From Streptomyces omiyaensis (lineage in GTDB: Bacteria > Actinomycetota > Actinomycetes > Streptomycetales > Streptomycetaceae), in contig NZ_BMVV01000002.1 of assembly GCF_014650895.1 (NCBI RefSeq), positions 186,001 through 250,000 of the forward strand: DNA of 64,000 nucleotides, read 5' to 3'. This document shows, piece by piece, positions 39,339 to 46,246 of the stretch. A program made the position numbers and the translations under genes. The notes below the pieces were generated by a model, which saw nothing but the letters and a program-made list of their open reading frames with translations, was not told the DNA's origin and searched no databases. Position 1 is the first letter of the stretch, and every line of letters begins with the position of its first letter.

Positions 39339-39986
39339 CTAGAACGGCGGGGGTGCGGCGGCGTTCGCGGCCTGGGCCTGCTGCTGGGCGAGGAGCGCCT
39401 GGGTGGCGGGGTTCTGCTGCGCGGCGGCGTACTGCTGCGGCGACAGGCCCACCGGCGGCGCGGCCGGGGCGGGCGCGGGCGCGGCCGGCGGCGGGGCGTA
39501 CTGCTGCGGCGCCGTGGTGCCCGGGTCAGGGGTGTGGAGCGCGGCCTGCGCGGCCGGGGTGTACGTCGCGGTGTACTGCTTCGGCGGGGACATGCCGCGC
39601 TCCTTGGCGACCCCGTCGTGGGTGTAGGTGACGGCGATGGTGCCGCCGACCTCGAGGCCGCGGGCGCCGGCCATGCGGACGGCGTCGGCGATGGCGTTCT
39701 TCATGACGCCCTTGACGAAGAGGCGGCGGCGGCCGTCGTCCTCGTCGATGGTGGGGTCGCGCAGGTCGGTCTGGACGGTGACGACGAGCTGCATCATCGG
39801 GTTGCCGTCGGACCAGAACTTGGAGTCGCCGGTCTTGATGTCGCGCTGCTGCTCGACGGTCGGCTTCTGCGTGATGCGGCCGCTGACGGTGGTGCCGGGC
39901 ATGGGGAACTTGGCGGTGGGGGCGCCGCCGCCGCCCATGAGGAAGTCGTCGGCGTCCGGCGCCTGGTACTGCTGAGGTGTGGTCAC
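39339..39986 (-). CDS. possible ssDNA-binding protein
   Basis: 215-residue protein. Residues about 20-140 form a strand-rich unit (GTTVSGRITQKPTVEQQ, NPMMQLVVTVQTDLRD, VGGTIAVTYTHDG) compatible with an OB fold; the rest is a Pro/Gln/Ala-rich tail ending APPPF. A flexible tail with an aromatic end after an OB-like core is the design of SSB proteins. It sits in the replication module. The call is by architecture, not by clear homology. Confidence 0.55.
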   Translation of the reverse strand: MTTPQQYQAPDADDFLMGGGGAPTAKFPMPGTTVSGRITQKPTVEQQRDIKTGDSKFWSDGNPMMQLVVTVQTDLRDPTIDEDDGRRRLFVKGVMKNAIADAVRMAGARGLEVGGTIAVTYTHDGVAKERGMSPPKQYTATYTPAAQAALHTPDPGTTAPQQYAPPPAAPAPAPAAPPVGLSPQQYAAAQQNPATQALLAQQQAQAANAAAPPPF

Positions 39987-40011
39987 GGTGTGTGCTCCTG
40001 GTTGGGGTGGT

Positions 40012-40818
40012 TCACGCGATGAGCGCGCTGAGGGACGAGCCGGGGTTGCTGTTCTGCACCCCGGGGCAGCCGTCGGTGAGCGAGGTGCTACCGGGCTTGA
40101 GCCACGGGCAGAACCGGCACGTCGGCTTGTCGGTGGTGGGGACGGTGTCCCAGCGCTCGGGGTGGAGGTCGAGCTCCAGGGACTGGGCGCGGGCGCGGAT
40201 CCGATCGAGACGGGCGAGCGCGTCGAGGGCGACCTGCCGGTCGTACGCCTCGGACCAGACGTGGACCATCAGCTCGTGGTGCCGGGCGATGAACGTGACC
40301 GCGACCCGCGCCGGGGGGTTCCCGGCGTTCTCCTGCCCGAGGCCGTACAGGTGGGCCTGGACGCGGTACTTGTCGCCCGGGCCCTGCCGTCGGTACTTGT
40401 CGTGGCTGCTCTTGCCGACGAGCTTCCAGTCGTTGTTGAGCAGCGCGAGCCGGTCGAACAGGTCGCTGCTCCCGGCGACGGTGGCGGCCGGCGTGTAGCC
40501 GTCGCGGACCGTGACGCGCTCCTCGATGCGGTACCGCGGGCGCCCGTCGGGCAGCGGGGCCTGGCGGGCCTCGAACTTCTCGGCCATCCACATGTGGAAT
40601 CCGGTGCCGATGATCGCGGCGATCGGGTCCCGGTTGTGGTTGGTCTCGGGCCAGTCGAGGATCTTGTAGGTGAGCTGCCGCTCGCACGGCTCGCCGACCT
40701 CGCTCGGGCCGATGGCCTTCTGCAAGCTGCGGGGCGCGTTCGCGTCGGCGTCCACGATGAACTGGCCGATGCGTTCGGCGAGGGCCTGCGAGTAGTCGTC
40801 GCTCCCGGTGGCGATCAC
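40012..40818 (-). CDS. Cas4/RecB-like PD-(D/E)XK exonuclease
   Basis: 268-residue nuclease. C45 in GEPCERQLTYKIL and C234, C237 and C251 in CRFCPW..DGCPG form the split four-Cys iron-sulfur pattern of Cas4/AddB-type enzymes. Between them lie the RecB-like motifs GTGFHMWMAEKF, GSSDLFD and DWKLVGKS. It probably resects DNA ends for phage recombination. GTG start overlaps the upstream stop (GTGA). No CRISPR array or cas genes are nearby. Confidence 0.85.
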   Translation of the reverse strand: MIATGSDDYSQALAERIGQFIVDADANAPRSLQKAIGPSEVGEPCERQLTYKILDWPETNHNRDPIAAIIGTGFHMWMAEKFEARQAPLPDGRPRYRIEERVTVRDGYTPAATVAGSSDLFDRLALLNNDWKLVGKSSHDKYRRQGPGDKYRVQAHLYGLGQENAGNPPARVAVTFIARHHELMVHVWSEAYDRQVALDALARLDRIRARAQSLELDLHPERWDTVPTTDKPTCRFCPWLKPGSTSLTDGCPGVQNSNPGSSLSALIA

Positions 40819-41054
40819 GGGCTGCCTCCGTTCCAGGTGTTGAGGGTGAAGTGCCGCTGGTTCTCCGGGCCGTGCTCGATGAGGAGGCCCTGCCGCGCCA
40901 GCTGGTCGAGGTCGCCGCGGGCCTTGCGCCGCCAGTCGCCCGGGCCGAAGCGGGCCTGGTAGAGGTGCTGCACGCGACGCGTGGTCCACTCGCCCTTCCA
41001 CTGGCCGGCGGCCCAGCGCAGCAGGCGGAGCCGCTGCGCCTCCTCGGCGCTCAC
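40815..41054 (-). CDS. small winged-helix-like protein
   Basis: 79-residue basic protein (LRLLRWAAGQWKGEWTTRRVQHLYQ, then RKARGDLDQLARQGLLIEHG and a strand pair RHFTLNT), a pattern compatible with a winged helix. Overlaps neighbours on both sides by four bases. Probably a DNA-binding accessory factor of the replication module. Confidence 0.65.
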   Translation of the reverse strand: MSAEEAQRLRLLRWAAGQWKGEWTTRRVQHLYQARFGPGDWRRKARGDLDQLARQGLLIEHGPENQRHFTLNTWNGGSP

Positions 41055-41356
41055 TCGGCGTCGCCGTCCAGCTCGCCCTTGAGGCGGGCGATCTCGGCGC
41101 GGGCCGCGGCCAGTTCGTCGGCGGCCGTGCGCTCCTGGTCCGCGCGGGCGGCGATCTCGTCCCGCCAGCGGGTGACCTCGGCGGCGACGCGGTCCGCGAT
41201 CTGCACCTTCTCGTCGAGCGTGAGGCCGGACCGCATCTGCAGGTTGATGGCCCCGTAGGCCATGCCGTCCGGCTCGATGTACAGGACCGGGCCGACGGCC
41301 GTGGAGCTACGGACGGACGTCTGCAGGGTCAGGAACCACGTTGCGCTGAAGCTCAC
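41051..41356 (-). CDS. hypothetical protein with C-terminal coiled coil
   Basis: 101-residue protein: strand-rich first third (SFSATWFLTLQTSV, GPVLYIEPDG), then a long charged helix with heptad spacing (about 55-100: VAAEVTRWRDEIAARADQER). GTG start at 41356 with GGAGG. It overlaps the adjacent genes by four bases. No family recognised. Confidence 0.62.
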   Translation of the reverse strand: MSFSATWFLTLQTSVRSSTAVGPVLYIEPDGMAYGAINLQMRSGLTLDEKVQIADRVAAEVTRWRDEIAARADQERTAADELAAARAEIARLKGELDGDAE

Positions 41357-41481
41357 GAGGGCCTCCGGGTCTGGGCGGGGAGGAGCAGGGGTAGGGCGCG
41401 GCGGGTGTCGCGCTGCGAGGGGTGGCGAAGCGGTGCGCACAGGCGGCAGCGGCGCGCGTCGTGGGCGTGGCGGCCGGTCAT
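41353..41481 (-). CDS. 42-residue basic small protein
   Basis: A very short frame with ATG at 41481, overlapping the stop of the upstream gene (ATGA) and the start of the downstream gene (GTGA). The product is Arg/His-rich with a CRLC motif (TGRHAHDARRCRLCAPLRHP). Overlaps at both ends make translation likely; function unknown. Confidence 0.5.
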   Translation of the reverse strand: MTGRHAHDARRCRLCAPLRHPSQRDTRRALPLLLPAQTRRPS

Positions 41482-41828
41482 CCGAGCCGCCCGGACAGGA
41501 CGAGGTGCGTGCTGCGGATGTCGGCGATCGTCTTGTCGAGCTCGTCACGGAGCCGGACCAGCTGGTCGAGGGTGATGGCGACGTCGGCCGGGTCCATGTC
41601 GGCGGCGCACTCGACAGCCCGGACGCGGGCCAGGATCTCCGTCTCGTCGGTCGCGTCCTCGGCGACGACGGCCAGGTTGTCGAGGGAGGTGATGACGTCC
41701 TGGCGGGCCTGCTCGTCGCGCCACTCGGTCACGAGGGAGAGCAGCGTGGTGTACCGGATGATGTCGGCGGACAGGCGGCCCAGCAGGGCACCCGGGGCGA
41801 GACGGATGCCGATCGGGTTCAGCGTCAT
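41478..41828 (-). CDS. hypothetical helical early protein (116 aa)
   Basis: 116-residue helical, acidic protein (LSADIIRYTTLLSLVTEWRDEQ, LARVRAVECAADMDPADVAITLDQLVRLRDELDKTI in order). No membrane part or metal motif. ATG at 41828 overlaps the previous stop by one base; the stop overlaps the 42-residue gene. Function unknown. Confidence 0.63.
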   Translation of the reverse strand: MTLNPIGIRLAPGALLGRLSADIIRYTTLLSLVTEWRDEQARQDVITSLDNLAVVAEDATDETEILARVRAVECAADMDPADVAITLDQLVRLRDELDKTIADIRSTHLVLSGRLG

Positions 41829-42175
41829 CACGCGCCCCCGTCCTGGGTGCGCGGGGCGAGGGCCTCGAGCGTGTGGTCGAGCGGGTCGACGAGGTGGCGC
41901 TGCTCGGCGCGCTGGCCGGCGAGGATCTCGCGGAGCTTCTGCACCTGCGGGGTGACGTCCTCGGCCGACGGGGCGAGGGGCTGGGACAGCGCCTTGATGC
42001 CGTGCTCGGCCAGCTCGTCGAGCGTCGCCATGATGTGGTCGGGGCAGACGGTGACGCCGTCGAGGACGTACAGGCCGCGGCCCGTGTGGGTCACGCCGGA
42101 GCGCTGCCACACCGTGCCGTCGAGGGTGGTGACCGTCAACGGGTCGTCCGTGTGGGGGATATGGTTCGTGCTCAC
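41828..42175 (-). CDS. hypothetical early protein (115 aa)
   Basis: 115-residue protein. Strand-rich N-terminal half (LTVTTLDGTVWQRSGVTHTGRGLYVLDG) and helical C-terminal half (VQKLREILAGQRAEQRHLVDPLDHT). GTG start at 42175 with AGAGGA. First member of an overlapping early block that runs to the nuclease gene. Function unknown. Confidence 0.63.
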   Translation of the reverse strand: MSTNHIPHTDDPLTVTTLDGTVWQRSGVTHTGRGLYVLDGVTVCPDHIMATLDELAEHGIKALSQPLAPSAEDVTPQVQKLREILAGQRAEQRHLVDPLDHTLEALAPRTQDGGA

Positions 42176-42251
42176 GGTTCCTCTTCTCTCTGGGTTGAGG
42201 TGCCGAGGGGCTTCCTGGACCAGGCCCGGTCCGGGCGGCCCCGCTTGTGTT

Positions 42252-42518
42252 TCAGCCGGTCCGTACGGCACTGCCGCGCGAGGGCAGCGGCCGGAGATTG
42301 GCCAGCGGGTGGGCGCCGGGGGCCGGCGCCGGGACGAGGGCGAGAGCGCCCACCGTCGGCTCGTGGTGGAACAGAGCGTCGATGCGCTCGAGGTCCGCGT
42401 CGGTGAAGGTGACGACGCGGCCCTTCTTCGAGTGCGGCAGCTCCTTGATGTGCCGCCGCAGCCACGACTCCTCGACGCGCAGCTCCTTGGCGGCTTCGGG
42501 GTAGAGGTAGCGGTTCAT
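42252..42518 (-). CDS. excisionase-like DNA-binding protein
   Basis: 88-residue protein with a MerR/excisionase-type winged helix in the first 50 residues (YPEAAKELRVEESWLRRHIKE, then RVVTFTDADLERI), followed by a Pro/Ala-rich tail. It lies directly behind the Cro/repressor-like gene with a 4-base overlap, in the position where many temperate phages have the recombination directionality factor. Excisionase function is likely but not proven by sequence. Confidence 0.72.
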   Translation of the reverse strand: MNRYLYPEAAKELRVEESWLRRHIKELPHSKKGRVVTFTDADLERIDALFHHEPTVGALALVPAPAPGAHPLANLRPLPSRGSAVRTG

Positions 42519-42823
42519 CGCTGGGCCGCCAGGCGGGGCCGGTTGATGTGCCGGGTGGCGCGTCCCTCGGGGGCGAAGAGGATCAAGAGGTCGACGCCGA
42601 TCACACCGCAGATGGCGTGTGCGGTGGGCTCGACGACGAACTCCTGCTCGCCGGTCAGCAGGTTGCCGATGGTGCCGTGCGCGACGCCGACCTCCGAGGC
42701 GAGTCCTCGGATGCTGAGGGAGGCGCCGGTTCCGGTGCGCTCCATCAGGCGGGCGAGGAGGCTCCTGTCGAGGAGCTTGTAGAGCGGGTGCGCAGGGGCC
42801 TGCGCCTGGTCAGGGGATGCCAT
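42515..42823 (-). CDS. XRE/Cro-type early regulator
   Basis: 102-residue helix-turn-helix protein (SIRGLASEVGVAHGTIGNLLTGEQ, about residues 36-60). ATG at 42823 follows GAGGTGG; the longer frame upstream crosses the operator region and is not credible as coding. It is divergent from another XRE gene across a 259-base region with two GGAC-N5-GTCC sites, the usual architecture of a repressor/anti-repressor switch. It heads the leftward lytic transcript, so it is the Cro-like side. Confidence 0.8.
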   Translation of the reverse strand: MASPDQAQAPAHPLYKLLDRSLLARLMERTGTGASLSIRGLASEVGVAHGTIGNLLTGEQEFVVEPTAHAICGVIGVDLLILFAPEGRATRHINRPRLAAQR

Positions 42824-42881
42824 GTCCACCTCGTGCGGCAATCTGTTGCACTGCTTGGATGGCTTGAGCATTGCATAGCTT

Positions 42882-42979
42882 GGACGACATGTCCATCGGC
42901 CTGGACGGGCGTGTGGTGATTGCGTCAAAACCCCTGTGCGCCCTAGCGTGCGCCGCTGTATAGCGTGGACACTTCGTCC
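42882..42979. promoter_or_regulatory. immunity operators GGAC-N5-GTCC (two)
   Basis: GGACGACATGTCC at 42882-42894 and GGACACTTCGTCC at 42967-42979 are the same imperfect palindrome in opposite sense (GGACGAMRTGTCC). The second overlaps a TATAGC -10-like box (42959-42964). Further GGAC half-sites are at 42903 and 42988. Confidence 0.55.
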
Positions 42980-43082
42980 AGCAACTTGGACGGCAGACCG
43001 GTTGCCAGCAGGGGGGATGCGTCACTTGCCTCTCTGGCCGCATGGACACCCCACAGCCCATGACATGACACGGAGTGGCAGG

Positions 43083-43499
43083 ATGAGCCTCATGGCTACC
43101 GAAGATCGCCCGCGCGCGGAGGCCCCGCGGCCCGCGCTCAGGGAGCTGGTCAGGAGACGCAGGGCCGAACTCGGTCTCAGCTACGACAAGCTGGCCCGGC
43201 GCTGCCTCGACCCGGAGACCGGGGAGCAGGCCGTCAAGAGCTCCTGGCTCCACCGCCTGGAGACCGGTCTCGCCGTGATCCCGCCCGAATACCCCGCGAT
43301 CGTCGGTATGGCCGTCGGCCTCCAGGTCCCCCTGCACGTCGTGCAGAGCGCGGCCGGCGAGCAGTTCTTCGGCATCTCCACCGTGCAAGCGGAATCCACC
43401 CGCGTCCATGCGTTGATGGCGCGCGCCGACCGCCTCACCCCGGAACAGGTCGACGCGCTGGCCGCTTTCCTGGATGTGCTGGGGCCCACCGAGAAGTAG
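43083..43499 (+). CDS. XRE-family immunity repressor candidate
   Basis: 138-residue regulator. An N-terminal XRE-type helix-turn-helix (about 18-70: LRELVRRRRAELGLSYDKLARR..SSWLHRLETGLAVIPP) is followed by a helical C-terminus (MARADRLTPEQVDALAAFLDVL). It is the only rightward gene of the immunity region besides its neighbour, divergent from the Cro-like gene, so it is the best candidate for the lysogeny repressor. The ATG at 43083 has GGAGTGG; a second ATG at 43092 is possible. Confidence 0.8.
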   Translation: MSLMATEDRPRAEAPRPALRELVRRRRAELGLSYDKLARRCLDPETGEQAVKSSWLHRLETGLAVIPPEYPAIVGMAVGLQVPLHVVQSAAGEQFFGISTVQAESTRVHALMARADRLTPEQVDALAAFLDVLGPTEK

Positions 43500-43683
43500 C
43501 CGTCTGGCATATTCCAGGCCACCGCTTCGCACAGCGTGACAAGCATGTGCAGGGTGTAGTCAAACCTTCATCGACCTGGCAACATGGGCACCCGCCTGGG
43601 GGGCGCGCACGTCCGGTAGCCTGCTTATGCCGTCACGATCGAACTGATGCTCGAACGGTGCAGGCCACGCCAATGGGGGTCAC
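43500..43683. other. intergenic between repressor and small plus-strand gene
   Basis: No gene seen in 184 bases. It must hold the promoter of the following 86-residue gene; a GGTAGCCTGCTTATG stretch near 43616 could be its -10 region. No clear terminator. Confidence 0.4.
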
Positions 43684-43944
43684 ATGGCTGACGAAGGAAC
43701 GGCGAAGCAGCAGCGCGCACGCGAGTCTGTCCGCATCGAGTTCGTACCCAAGGAGCTGATGCCGGATGGCCACATCGTCGTCCCGATCAACGCACCCGGA
43801 ACCCTCGTCTGGGGAGTCCTCGAGGGGCAGATGACCGATGACCTCCGCGACGAGATGAACCGCTGCCTCCAGCACATCATCGGCTCCGGCCTCTGGCAGC
43901 AGAACTGGGACGACGGCGAGACGCCCCCGTCCCACCCCCACTAG
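43684..43944 (+). CDS. hypothetical lysogeny-region protein
   Basis: 86-residue acidic protein (SVRIEFVPKELMPDGHIVVPINAPGT, then a helix DLRDEMNRCLQHII). ATG at 43684 with GGGGGT upstream. It is convergent with the integrase gene and the two stop codons share one CTAG. Its position between repressor and integrase suggests expression in the lysogen. No family recognised. Confidence 0.65.
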   Translation: MADEGTAKQQRARESVRIEFVPKELMPDGHIVVPINAPGTLVWGVLEGQMTDDLRDEMNRCLQHIIGSGLWQQNWDDGETPPSHPH

Positions 43945-45197
43945 GCGCTCCGTACCGCCCGTAGCCCCGCCTGCGGTGCCGGGGTCGCCATTGCCGCCTC
44001 GACGGCCACCGCGATGTCGTCGTCGAGGCCCTGCACAAGATGCCCGTACCGGTCCACGGTCGTCTGGATGCTCTCGTGCCCGAGCCGAATCTGGATCGCC
44101 GGCAGCGGGATCCTCGCCGCGATCAGCCACGACACGTGCGTGTGCCGGAGGTCATGCAGCCGGGGCCGCTTCGGCAACCCCTTCTCCATGGCCTTCTGCA
44201 CCGCGGGCAGCCACTTTCGGTTGTAGTAGTTCGCGTGCCGCCACGACTTCCCCGTGGCGGTGCGGAACAGGAAGTCGTCCGGGCGCCGGCCGGCCGCATG
44301 CCGCCGTGCCAGCTCCACCTGCGCGGGCGCCAGGCGCAGCAGGCGCCGGGCCTTCTTCGTCTTGGGCGGCCCGAGGTAGAACGCGCCCCCGGTGCTGCCC
44401 TTCTTCGCCTTCTTCCACGCCCGCTGGATGTTGGCCGACGGGCGGTCCGAGTTCAGGGACAGGTCGGAGATCCTCAGCGCGCTGGCCTCGCTCCAGCGCA
44501 TCCCGGTGCCGACGAGCCAGTCGGCCAGGTCCCGGGCGTCCGGGTCGGTGATCTCGGCGGCGATCCGCTGGTACTCCTCGCGCTCGAGGAACGTCATCTC
44601 CTCGTCGACGTGATCGTCCACGCGGGGGAGCCGGGTCTTGCCGCAGCAGTTCTTCGTGCGCAGCTGGGGCTCGGACTCCACAGCGGCCTGCACGACGCAG
44701 TAGAGCAGCCCGTGGCGGTTCCGGATGGACTTGGGGTCGGCCTCGCGCCGGAGCCACTTCTCAGGGTCCTCAGGGTCCCTCTCACCGCTCTCCTCGACGC
44801 GCACCCAGGCGGACACGTCGTCCTGCGTGAGGTTGCAGATCGTCGCTTCCCGCTCGACGCCGGCCCCGTCGGTGTGCCGGATGAGGGAGAAGTGGATGCG
44901 GATCTCGCGGTGGTAGTCCTCGCGGGTCCGATCGTCGATCCCGGTGAGCCGGTCGACGTAGCGAGTGGCGTACGTCACCAGGGGCATGTCGCCGGGGATC
45001 CGGGGCTGCTCGACGAACCCCTCGCCGCGCACCCATCCGTGTGGCCAGCGGCCGCCGTGCGCCTCGACGAGGGCCTTGAACTGTTCGGCCAGCGTGCTGT
45101 TGCCGAAGTTCTCCGTCTGCCACTGTCCGCCTTGGCGCCACTTCACCTGGAAGGTGCAGGTGCCGTCCTTCTTGGGCCGCTCCACGATGCTCGCCAT
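43941..45197 (-). CDS. int: tyrosine-recombinase integrase
   Basis: 418-residue integrase. An N-terminal arm-binding part (about 1-60) and SAM-like core-binding part (about 70-175) precede the catalytic domain, where R234 (TGMRWSEA), K279/281, H348 and R351 (LHDLRHTH), H374 (RLGHES) and the nucleophile Y384 (DRYGHL) are all present. It integrates the phage into tRNA-His and sits next to attR, as usual. It starts 107 bases inside the attachment core; a hairpin between tRNA and gene shields it from tRNA transcription. Confidence 0.95.
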   Translation of the reverse strand: MASIVERPKKDGTCTFQVKWRQGGQWQTENFGNSTLAEQFKALVEAHGGRWPHGWVRGEGFVEQPRIPGDMPLVTYATRYVDRLTGIDDRTREDYHREIRIHFSLIRHTDGAGVEREATICNLTQDDVSAWVRVEESGERDPEDPEKWLRREADPKSIRNRHGLLYCVVQAAVESEPQLRTKNCCGKTRLPRVDDHVDEEMTFLEREEYQRIAAEITDPDARDLADWLVGTGMRWSEASALRISDLSLNSDRPSANIQRAWKKAKKGSTGGAFYLGPPKTKKARRLLRLAPAQVELARRHAAGRRPDDFLFRTATGKSWRHANYYNRKWLPAVQKAMEKGLPKRPRLHDLRHTHVSWLIAARIPLPAIQIRLGHESIQTTVDRYGHLVQGLDDDIAVAVEAAMATPAPQAGLRAVRSA

Positions 45198-45230
45198 GGG
45201 CAGACGATACGACCGGGGTCGGACACCCGT

Positions 45231-45247
45231 GTTCCCGTGATGTTCCC
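45231..45247. promoter_or_regulatory. candidate integrase arm-type sites, right
   Basis: GTTCCCGTG (45231-45239) and GTTCCC (45242-45247) lie 57-73 bases from the attR core, matching the hexamers on the left side. Confidence 0.35.
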
Positions 45248-45265
45248 AAGGATCCGCATATGACG

Positions 45266-45297
45266 AAGGGCTGACCTGTTTTCACAGGTCAGCCCTT
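45266..45297 (-). terminator. terminator downstream of tRNA-His, phage-supplied
   Basis: A perfect 14-bp stem AAGGGCTGACCTGT / ACAGGTCAGCCCTT with a TTTC loop, inside the prophage between tRNA-His and the integrase gene. It replaces whatever followed the tRNA before integration. Confidence 0.85.
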
Positions 45298-45303
45298 GAT
45301 CAT

Positions 45304-45329
45304 TCAGGGTGAGTAACGGGACTCGAACC
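45304..45329. other. attR, prophage right junction in tRNA-His
   Basis: Twenty-six bases identical to attL. Bases 45308-45329 are the 3' end of tRNA-His (acceptor and T arm), so integration restores a full tRNA gene. Confidence 0.93.
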
Positions 45330-45381
45330 CGCGACATCCTGGACCACAACCAGGTGCTCTACCAGCTGAGCTATACCCACC
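45308..45381 (-). tRNA. tRNA-His (GTG anticodon)
   Basis: Minus strand folds as a full cloverleaf starting GGTGGGTATAGCTC; anticodon stem CCTGG/CCAGG encloses TTGTGGT, giving anticodon GTG (45345-45347). The extra 5' G that pairs with discriminator C73, unique to tRNA-His, is present. CCA is not encoded. Its 3' end is the attachment site of the prophage. Confidence 0.97.
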
Positions 45382-45448
45382 ATGACCGGCGGTTTTCCCG
45401 AAGGTTTCCCCGACCGGCCGAGAAGAAGTCTACAGGGTTCCGAGGGGT

Positions 45449-45481
45449 GCTCGCGCACACGTTTTCCCCGGGTGCGCGAGC
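45449..45481 (-). terminator. terminator after orn
   Basis: A 10-bp stem GCTCGCGCAC / GTGCGCGAGC with a 13-base loop, 18 bases behind the orn stop. Confidence 0.75.
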
Positions 45482-45499
45482 GGGCCCTCCCGGAGGGTG

Positions 45500-46102
45500 T
45501 TACTCCGCGGGGACGACGTGCCGGGCCGCGATCTCCTTCGCGGTCTCCGAGTCCGGACCGGGCTGCGGGACGAAGACCGCCTCGCGGTAGTAGCGCAGCT
45601 CCGCGATGGACTCGCGGATGTCGGCGAGCGCCCGGTGGTTGCCGTTCTTCTCCGGACTGTTGAAGTACGCCCTCGGGTACCAGCGGCGCGCCAGCTCCTT
45701 GACCGAGGACACATCGACGATCCGGTAGTGCAGGTGACTCTCCAGGGCGGGCATGTCCCGGGCGAGGAAGCCGCGGTCGGTGGAGACCGAGTTCCCGCAC
45801 AGCGGAGCCTTGCCCGGCTCCTTCACGTGCTCGCGGATGTACGCCAGGACCTGCGCCTCCGCGTCGGCCAGCGTGGTCCCGCCGGGCAGCGCGTCGAGCA
45901 GTCCGGAGGCCGTGTGCATCTGGCGCACGATCTCCGGCATGGTCTCCAGGGCCCGGTCCGGAGGGCGGATCACGATGTCCACGCCTTCGCCGAGCACGTT
46001 CAGTTCCGAGTCGGTGACCAGCGCGGCCACCTCGATGAGTGCGTCGTCCGTCAGCGAGAGCCCGGTCATCTCGCAGTCGATCCACACCATGCGATCGTTC
46101 AT
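45500..46102 (-). CDS. orn: oligoribonuclease
   Basis: 200-residue 3'-5' exoribonuclease of the DEDDh family that degrades 2-5-mer RNA including pGpG to mononucleotides. The first acidic pair is in WIDCEMTGL and later motifs [14 protein letters not shown] and [11 protein letters not shown] (His and Asp of motif III) are present. Length equals that of bacterial Orn. ATG at 46102. It lies downstream of adpA, as in other Streptomyces chromosomes, where the gene (ornA) is needed for normal growth and development. Confidence 0.97.
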   Translation of the reverse strand: MNDRMVWIDCEMTGLSLTDDALIEVAALVTDSELNVLGEGVDIVIRPPDRALETMPEIVRQMHTASGLLDALPGGTTLADAEAQVLAYIREHVKEPGKAPLCGNSVSTDRGFLARDMPALESHLHYRIVDVSSVKELARRWYPRAYFNSPEKNGNHRALADIRESIAELRYYREAVFVPQPGPDSETAKEIAARHVVPAE

Positions 46103-46162
46103 GCGTCCTACCTTAGGCGGCGGGGGCGGGGGAGAGGTGCGCACGGGCGCCTGCCGGACGCG

Positions 46163-46203
46163 CCGACGGGCGCCCGGGGGAGGTGTCCCCGGACGCCCGT
46201 CGG
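46163..46203 (-). terminator. terminator after adpA
   Basis: CCGACGGGCG / CGCCCGTCGG arms enclose a further CCGGGG/CCCCGG pairing, 43 bases behind the adpA stop. Confidence 0.8.
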
Positions 46204-46246
46204 TACCGCGTCGCGCCGCTTGTGGCGGCACAGGTCCCCGGCGCCG

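Larger units (their letters stand above)
8276..45329. mobile_element. siphovirus-type prophage integrated at tRNA-His
   Basis: About 37 kb bounded by a 26-bp perfect direct repeat derived from the 3' end of tRNA-His. It carries a complete-looking set of phage modules: tyrosine integrase, immunity region, replication, terminase, portal, protease, HK97-type capsid, connectors, tail, endolysin and holin. Almost all genes run on the minus strand and many overlap by one or four bases. No structural gene is visibly broken, so the prophage may be inducible; that is inference. Left-end genes on both strands form an accessory island. Confidence 0.95.

Noticed and set aside
40012..40818. Cas4-like nuclease as part of a CRISPR system
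   Set aside because: No CRISPR repeats and no other cas genes in the window; phage replication modules commonly carry such nucleases.
8276..45329. Prophage as an integrative conjugative element
   Set aside because: Full set of capsid, portal, terminase and tail genes and no transfer (FtsK/Tra) gene.
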